Positions 57,393 to 64,000 of a stretch of DNA of 64,000 nucleotides are shown one piece after another (the first letter of the stretch is position 1; each line of letters begins with the position of its first letter). Position numbers and translations under genes: made by a program. The stretch comes from Astropecten irregularis (taxonomy: Eukaryota; Echinodermata; Asteroidea; Paxillosida; Astropectinidae), in assembly GCA_963971285.1 (NCBI GenBank), contig OZ020244.1:25358001-25422000 (forward strand). The letters run 5' to 3'. The notes under the pieces were generated by a model that was given only the letters and a program-made list of their open reading frames with translations, ran no database searches and had not been told where the DNA came from.

Positions 57393-57398
57393 TTTATT
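57393..57398 (-). terminator. AATAAA polyadenylation signal of EctC-like copy 2
   Basis: On the minus strand about 50 bases after the TAG/TGA-type stop at 57449. Confidence 0.4.
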
Positions 57399-57448
57399 TC
57401 AGATGCTTTTTTCAGTTAATCAAAAGTGGTCAACTCTTTCAGTTTGTC

Positions 57449-58222
57449 TCAATCTTGATATCCTGAGTAGCCATCTTCAGTGTGCTGATGGTTCTCATTT
57501 CCAGTCAACACAGGATCAAAGATACAGATGCAGTAGGAATCTTGATCATGATTTTTGAGCACGTGACAGTCATGCATATTCATAAGATAGTTGGTGCCGT
57601 TCCCTTCGTCCACCCGTGAGTTTTCGTGCACCCACTCGCCGCTGGTATCCTGCCACCGGTAGGTCACTCGCCCTGATATGTAGTAGACGCTTTCAATGTG
57701 GTTGAGATAACCGAGTTTAGTGGAGGTTTTTGGGTACACCTGAGTGTTGTTGATACTCAAAGGGAAGCCATCTTGTTCGATCAGGAATCGCCGACTGTGA
57801 CCTCGTTCCCAGTCGATGTCTCGGTCTGTGCCAATCAATTCCGACAGACTTCGTACGACTGCTAAAGACCGGTAGGCAAACCCGACGTCTGGATAGTAGA
57901 CTACGAATAGCCGCATACCGCCCTCTTCTGACACCATCAGCTCGTAAGTCACATCGGAGGAGAGCGCCACCACGGTGTCTGGGTTGAGATTGATCTCTTC
58001 ATCCCCAATTCCAAGGAGCTTGCCATCCCCGCTGATGCAGTAGTAGAAGTGCACGTTTTTCTTGTCGTCTGCAGATCGCAGAGGAACAGAAGCCTTGGCC
58101 GGGATTCGAGCCTCAAAAACTGTAAAGTTTTTGTGATCTTTTTCGTGGGTCAGTTGGACGCCTGTGAGGGCGCTGTTTGGCAGAGATATCTCAGGGAGAT
58201 CAGCAGAATGGGTGACTTTCAT
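57449..58222 (-). CDS. EctC-like double-cupin protein, copy 2 (ectoine synthase family)
   Basis: 257 residues. The frame is open for 47 codons further upstream, but the ATG at 58222 is chosen because a strong acceptor (CTTGTCTTCAG) lies 13 bases before it and the protein then matches copy 1 from residue 1. The C-terminal EctC domain keeps RDIDWERGHS, DGFPLSI, NHIESVYY, NYLMNMHDCHVL and DPVLTGNENH. The iron-ligand equivalents are Glu177, Tyr212 and His220. The tail (EDGYSGYQD) is like the bacterial one (EDG.Y). The N-terminal half carries HFYYCISGDGKL with His in place of the Glu. A donor at 58621 (GTAAGT on the minus strand) fits a non-coding first exon. AATAAA occurs about 50 bases past the stop. 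Identity with copy 1 is roughly half by eye, so the duplication is not recent. Function is inferred from family only. Confidence 0.85.
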   Translation of the reverse strand: MKVTHSADLPEISLPNSALTGVQLTHEKDHKNFTVFEARIPAKASVPLRSADDKKNVHFYYCISGDGKLLGIGDEEINLNPDTVVALSSDVTYELMVSEEGGMRLFVVYYPDVGFAYRSLAVVRSLSELIGTDRDIDWERGHSRRFLIEQDGFPLSINNTQVYPKTSTKLGYLNHIESVYYISGRVTYRWQDTSGEWVHENSRVDEGNGTNYLMNMHDCHVLKNHDQDSYCICIFDPVLTGNENHQHTEDGYSGYQD

Positions 58223-58504
58223 GGTGAAGTCGCTCCTGAAGACAAGAAAAGGAAAGAGCGCAATTTTTTTAACAATCACTTTTGAAACCGGTAATAGAGT
58301 TTGTTTAATGGCATTGTTACTTGATCGAAGACGGTGGTTTGTAGTTAGACATGATTTGATCAAGTTTCCCGTCGAAACCGGTTTGGTTCAGTCCACTAAT
58401 TGCTCCACCTATTAGACCTATGGGCCTCCAATGTGATATCGGCATGTCGTCCATGAATGATTGTATACAGACAGCTGCATTTTGACATATTGATATTGTT
58501 GTGC

Positions 58505-58560
58505 TTTAAAGGTAGTATCATACATTTCTTTGACAAAAACCAAAGTATGATATAACTTTT
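58505..58560. repeat. Minimal CATACTTTGG MITE (ends only)
   Basis: AAAGGTAGTATCATACATTTC joined to GACAAAAACCAAAGTATGATAT, apparently an almost completely internally deleted copy inside the 5'-UTR intron of EctC-like copy 2. Confidence 0.5.
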
Positions 58561-58621
58561 AATGAAGGCCTTACATAAAAGACAAGAAAACCAAACAAAA
58601 AGATAGACTCTTTAGACTTAC

Positions 58622-58750
58622 CTCTTCCTGTTGTCGTTTATTGAGGTACGAAGTCAAATTCGATGAAAATGTAATGTAGACGGGATAATATCTACTGAAT
58701 ATTGAAACCACTTACTGTACGCACACAGTATAACACCGTGCCACCAGCCT
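58622..58750 (-). promoter_or_regulatory. Probable non-coding first exon and promoter of EctC-like copy 2
   Basis: The minus strand shows AGGAAGAG|GTAAGTC at 58622/58621, a near-perfect donor, 400 bases upstream of the coding exon's acceptor. No ATG-initiated frame across it is needed. The outer (5') limit is a guess. Confidence 0.4.
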
Positions 58751-58759
58751 CGGACAGAG

Positions 58760-61700
58760 ATCATTTGCACTGAGTGGAGTTTAATATTGAATCGTGTATA
58801 TCTTGTTCAAACACATAAAAAAACAGAACGCACCATAAAGTCACAAAACGTTAATTTCCGGACTTTAACCCCAAAGGGTATAGGTTGTGTGACGTTCCCA
58901 CTGCCCGGGGAGCTAGCTGGGGCGACCCTAGTAGATATTGGCCGAGCAATGATGGGAAGTTCAGTGAAATAGCAGGGTGATAGGAAACAATTACAATTAC
59001 ATGGGTTGAGGGTGGACAGTCGATTCTAGCTCCCGAGGTGTTGGACTAAGGTGATAAACCATATAGTTCCCGAAGCGAACTATTTGTTTAACTATACCTC
59101 AGAAATATTCTCAAAATAATTTCGTCGAGATCGGTAACACTAGTGCAGCAAAATGTTCGTGTTCGTGAGCCGCCATTATACTTCATGTAGGCCGAGGCTC
59201 ACACACGCGCGCCCGCTCCAAACTTTTCTTAGGATGCGTATATAGTGAGATGTTACATGCGCAGTGAGATGTTATGTGTAACAGTTCCGTCGGAGATTCC
59301 CCGGCCTGCCGGTACTCGCTGGTGATCAGCAAATATATCCACTGGCGCGTGATGGTTAATTGACCCATTGGGATTCGGCTCTAGGTCATGAATATTTATG
59401 AGGCATATTAAATGATGTCATAATGACTACCTGGGTACAATTTTATATCGGTCAATTCAGCCTATCAACAAGGGAATTCCGGTACCTGCTCTCTAATGGT
59501 TTATAAATACCAAATAGCCGTATTTTTGCTGAATATCAATGATGCCATCTTGTTCGTAATCTTTACTCACATTTTCTTTCCTAAATGTTTCGTTTACTTT
59601 CTTAATGATGTTTCTGTACAAGGAAATTTATTTTTCCCCGGGGCATGGGAAATAATTGACACGCATACGGTTTATGCCCGATCTGTTCCGAAGGCCGATG
59701 AATGGTTTTGCCATTATCGTGCAGTACTGCGCCAGCTAAGTCTTTTGGGGAGGCCTTATTAAGAATATTTTAAATCCTAATTACAATAATGGTGCATAAT
59801 GAATCATAATTATTTTTTCCTTGACGAGATCGCATACATTGGTGGCGTCCTAAAAAATAATAATGATCCAGGGGACGACTATTGGTGGCGCTATAGTTGT
59901 CCCTCACACGCGGATATCGGGGCGCGATTTTTGAGGCAACGATTTTGCCAGGTGTAATCTGTAAAATTGTTTACGTTTACGTATGTACGCAGCTAAAAGA
60001 AAAGTCGAACAAGTCAATTGAGCAGGCGTCCGGAATCAGGTAAGCAGGTTAAGTGTCGTGGTTTATTTAGTTGGACCATATCAAGTAACTCTTCCTTGCT
60101 CTATGGTTGGACTATTAACTTGCTGAGGTTTTCGTTAAACACTCCATGAGAGGTGACATGTTCATTGGCGCAGCTTATTGCTCCGAGTCCACCGGGTCCT
60201 TGCACTCCGCACAGGCTCGGGTTGTACTACTAGACAGTACAGCGGGAGGACTCACTACGCCATACTTACCCACAAGCCCCTTGAAATGATTTCGAGTTAA
60301 CTATCCATGGTAATTGTGGACAAACAAGTGGTTCCCAAAACAGTGTTAAGGAGAGGACAAATGCTCATACGCTTCGCTCATACGCATGAAAAACAATTTT
60401 ATTTTATTGGAGACTTGGAGTACATAATAATATCACAGACTAGACAATGATTGCGTTTCTTTAGGAAAGGAAAGCAACTTTTGATAGCTACTGCTCCCAA
60501 ACGATGTTTTATACTTTCAGCAAATGTTCCAGCTAACCCTAGATTGAAGACATTCTCCAATATTTCAGTGAAAAGGTACATATTTCTTACCTGCTTGTTG
60601 CGAACCACTTGTCCTTTCCTTTATAGTTTCAGGAACCACTTGTCCGCCATTATACAATTTTATTGTGTCTATTTTGATAAAACTAACGTTGGACCATACT
60701 CATTCATTGTATTTGATGCATTGTTTTGGTGATTGGAACTTGGAAGTGCATGGAAGTTTGCTGCACCATTTTGTAGAACTACTTATCCTAAGTGATATCG
60801 TTGCAATGTATGATAATCTGGAATTATTTTGTAGGAGTAAAAAGCGAAATTTTGACCTATGGAATACCAATGAACTTTTCCTTTGATAACAGGGAGACCA
60901 ATGAATAACTTAGATATATAGTCTCCTTCTCAAGTCCCAGTTCCTTACTCAGCAAAAAAATCACTAAAAATTATACGCAGGCAGTGTCCCTCTATACATC
61001 ACCAAATGTTAACTTAAGATTTGGGACCAACTTCAAACTCAATGTGACAAAAAGTTCAATGGGTGAAACTTAAAGATATGAATTACTTTTCTTTCTTTTT
61101 TTATTAGCACAAAACTACAAAACAACAAATAACTAAGCAAAGGGAACAATAAGTAACTCAACAGAATGTAACGACTAAATTTAGTGCAATTTCCTATGAT
61201 TGAAAAGGCATTACGACAAACAAGTGGTACATACAATGGTTTCAAACTTCAACGTATTCTTGTTTTTAGTACTCATTTTTGTTCCGTACACTAATTGGAA
61301 AATATAAGATTTCTACAATGTACAACTAAACCAAAAAATTCTAAACTGTATAAAAGAAAGTACAAATTGCTAACATCTTACAAACTTTTTATTTGAGAGT
61401 GGACCCTTTGCCAATGCCTTTATACATGTATATGGCAGGGATCTAATGATTGTGCATTGGCAAGCTTGTTATAAAGATCATAGGCATACACCCATGCATA
61501 AACATGCAAGTTCATCTTTATATCGTTGCCTAATAAGCTCTTGCCATTGCCAATCGTCCTGAGTTATTACAAATTTAAAAGTTATCACCAGTTTGAAAAT
61601 CTGGGAGAGAATGATCCATTTTTGAAAGATCCCAACAGGCTATTTGAATATTGCCCTCAACGACAGAATTAAGACAAGTTAAGGTTCAATGTTGATTTTT

Positions 61701-62150
61701 GTAATCGGCCATACATGATGAAGTCCATAAAAGGAAAAAATTAACCAACTGATGAACTGCCCAGCTCTTTTGAGGGTGTCCCAAATTGTCAATTATATTT
61801 GTTAAGTTGGTTTTCCAGAAGCCATGAAACTTCGCACATACCACTATATCCCCAGGAACATTTCAGATAATGAGCAACAATATTAAATCCCTTTAGGAAA
61901 ACTAATCACCCCTGGGTTTCGGCAGCTAACTATTTTGGCTGGCAGGTGCTTAAGAATCGGTAAGGTTTTCCAGGAGTTGCAAGTTAAAATCCCACTCTAC
62001 TAAGTTTTTCCTTCCTCACTTTTTTCAATGACTTAAAATGAATCAATTTCCATTGTAGATACTTGAAGATTAAATTCAATATTTATTCAGAAAACCTGAC
62101 ATTTGCAACCAACCCACAAAGCCTGTCCATGCTTTATGTGTATCTTCAAC
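58760..62150. other. Intergenic region before DCPS
   Basis: No exon supported. At 60035-60055 a GCGTCCGGAATCAG|GTAAGC junction looks like a splice donor on the plus strand and could be an untranslated first exon, but no following acceptor was found. 61000-62100 is AT-rich and featureless by eye. Confidence 0.35.
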
Positions 62151-62156
62151 CATGTT

Positions 62157-62500
62157 AAAGGTAATACATTGTATTATACTTTGGTTTTTGTCTCAAGAAA
62201 TGCAGATTCGTGGGCAAAAATATCAAGGAAGATACAGTAACAGTCATGTGTGCAATTTTCAGTCCCATAATATGCCCACCTTTTGAGAAAACAGCAAAAA
62301 ACAGTGACGGTATTTTAAAAATCTTTTCACTATTATTTGTGAAGTATCAAAAGTATTTGATACTTTAAAGTATCAAAATTGTTTTTGGCCATTGGTTTTA
62401 CTCTTTTCTGGATAAATACAGCATTTCAGGCAGAAACATGTTAACGGTTTGTTTCTACAATAGCCATCTTTATACCCTGCAAGTTATAGGTAAATCTGTC
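62157..62500 (+). mobile_element. CATACTTTGG MITE copy
   Basis: AAAGGTAATACATTGTATTATACTTTGG at the left (from 62158). Right part CTACAATAGCCATCTTTATACCC..AGTTATAGG. The central palindrome is changed to AGTATCAAA/TTTGATACT. Confidence 0.7.
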
Positions 62501-62759
62501 ACTGACATTCATTAAATCAACAAAGAGTTGCCTGGAACCCCAGGGTATTTGATCCTACATATGGCAAACATGCTCAAGGTCATACATGTACCTCATTACT
62601 GGGCCATCATTTTGCATAAATTTACATACATTCAAAAGGTTTTTGCATTCATCCTTGTGCAGTTTTAATGTACACTTGCATCAGATGGACTTATGCTAGA
62701 CAATTTGCAGAGACTGATAGATGTGATCTTTTTGAAAACTGGACGGTTGATCACATTTC

Positions 62760-63481
62760 TTAGTTCTTCCCCGTCACCTCTTTAAACTTTGCCAGTAGTC
62801 CGTCTTTCTCCCTGAGAACAAACGTCAGGCTTTTCCTCTGATAGTAATCTGGCAGGAGCTCTATATTCCCAATCACGTCTGACAGGAGGTGGGCCTTGGT
62901 GACCCCCGACCCAGGGGCATCAAATTTCAGATGGGTGACGTGGACGTGGAGGTGGTAATAGGAGGGCTGGTAGTGGAGGTACATCCTCAACTGGTCTGGA
63001 GGGACGGAGTACCTTTCCATGACAGCTTCCTGAAAAAAATAACAACAAACATCATCTCAGTCCAAACCAGTTTTGTGGCTTTGATAACTGTTACTTCAAG
63101 AATGTTTAAGTGCAATGGTTCGGACTTCGGAATGACTTGTCACTATACTTGATGTTCTCCAGGCCTGAGCAAATGGTTACCCGTAAGGGTAGATCAGTTT
63201 GCTGTGTTTGCATGTGTGGCAACCTTTTGACCTTTAATTGGTAGATATCTAACCTGGCACTTGTCTCTGATATTCCTCAGCAGTGGTAGATGTGTCTGGT
63301 CTAGGTCCCTCAGGCTCTTGATGCCTCTGCGGTGGCAGATGGCCACCAGGTACAGATTCTCCATCTGCTTCAGGTCCCACTTCATGTCTGGGAGCAGCAC
63401 AAAGCCATCCTGTGGGTCGGCATCCTCAAGGACGATGCGCTTCACCTCCTCAGCTGTCTTTTCCAGGATGTTGTACACCCA
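62760..63481 (-). CDS. DCPS: Scavenger mRNA decapping enzyme DcpS (last two exons)
   Basis: Hydrolyses the m7GpppN cap left after 3'-5' mRNA decay, releasing m7GMP. It is a homodimeric HIT-family pyrophosphatase of nucleus and cytoplasm. Two exons are visible, 63481-63254 and 63029-62760. They join in frame as ...[18 protein letters not shown]... and end at TAA. The first begins WVYNILEK, then [11 protein letters not shown] and [12 protein letters not shown], all typical DcpS segments. The second contains [17 protein letters not shown] with the histidine triad HLHVH (about 62940-62954), then [13 protein letters not shown]. Upstream exons for the N-terminal swapped domain are beyond position 64000, so this is a partial gene cut by the window edge, not a pseudogene. 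The C-terminal length matches the family. Recognition is secure. Confidence 0.93.
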
Positions 63482-63914
63482 CTGTCAGGAGTGGACACAG
63501 AACAGTTTATCAACGACCCTGCTACGCCAGTTAATATTGACTATTCTCTGGCAATGATGAATAAGCTGACCTCACATACTCAAAACCTGCTCTAACTTAA
63601 AGCCACCAGCAAAGTAAAATGGTCTGCAAGTTGCAACCCAGTCTCCTTCTTTCCCTGCATCCTGATTCGGATGCAGCCAAAGAATCTTTGGCTGCATCTG
63701 AATCTGTGGTCTAGAGCTAGGTCTAGGTCTTTGCTCCATTGGAAATATGCAGAGACACCAAGAAAATAGACCTAGCCTTAGCTCCGGAAGCCCGTTTCTG
63801 ACACGGCCTTAGTTGATAGCCAAATTTCGTTAAAACTTTTAATTTGATAATGTTACCACTTCATTAACCCTAACCCACATGCAAATTGGTTTACCCGAAA
63901 TGAATGTTTTTCCA

Positions 63915-64000
63915 GTGGTACGTGTGGTATCCTGAAAGACCTGAATACCACAATATACCACAGTGTGGTTTTCGTGGTAATGCGTGGTTTATGATCCAGT
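63915..64000. repeat. TACCACAGTGTGG-family repeat, cut by window end
   Basis: CGTGTGGTATCCTGAAAG, AATATACCACAGTGTGG and TGCGTGGTTTATGATCCAG, same word order as 50213-50335. In a DCPS intron. Confidence 0.65.

Noticed and set aside
58223-58363. N-terminal extension of EctC-like copy 2
   Set aside because: Intron read-through. A strong acceptor lies just before the ATG at 58222 and the paralogue starts at the same residue.
60399-60608. Short frames near the GTAAGC donor at 60050
   Set aside because: No domain, no matching acceptor, AT-rich surroundings.

Overview
This is a stretch of animal nuclear DNA. Its genes are split by introns with clean GT/AG junctions, and about three quarters of the window is intron or intergenic sequence filled with short interspersed transposons. 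The gene set, the many MITE families with TAGGCCTAT-type flanks, and the hammerhead-like repeats suggest a marine invertebrate, most likely a deuterostome such as an echinoderm. The species assignment is an inference. There is no prokaryotic or organellar gene organisation.

Layout. (1) 522-3493, + strand: 3' part of a gene for a protein-kinase-fold protein with damaged catalytic motifs. (2) 5138-19999, - strand: a complete six-exon model for a secreted Cu/Zn superoxide dismutase with a coiled-coil N-terminal extension. Its first intron is about 10.5 kb and carries a 1.9-kb mobile element. (3) 24416-36915 and 43368-54815, + strand: two tandem paralogues of a cyclic-nucleotide-binding-domain protein of the CNBD2 type, rebuilt here as 17 and 16 coding exons (765 and 815 residues). 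(4) 55513-56283 and 57449-58222, - strand: two tandem single-coding-exon genes whose C-terminal half is a recognisable ectoine synthase (EctC) cupin and whose N-terminal half looks like a decayed second copy of it. (5) 62760-63481, - strand: the last two exons of the scavenger mRNA decapping enzyme DCPS, whose remaining exons lie beyond the right edge.

Genes meet tail to tail twice: kinase with SOD, and the second CNBD2-like gene with the EctC-like pair. No operon-type linkage is expected. The two CNBD2-like genes share exon sizes, intron phases and order, so they arose by whole-gene duplication. One has kept the phosphate-binding signature of its first cyclic-nucleotide pocket and the other has lost it.

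The most unusual content is the EctC-like gene pair in an animal locus. Next are a family of elements built from two ~480-bp direct repeats, each bounded by inverted GGGTGCACC ends, with 4-bp target duplications (two full copies and one solo repeat), and several copies of a hammerhead-ribozyme-like motif in a dispersed repeat. All gene models were assembled by eye from reading frames, splice consensus and phase matching. No transcript or database search was available.
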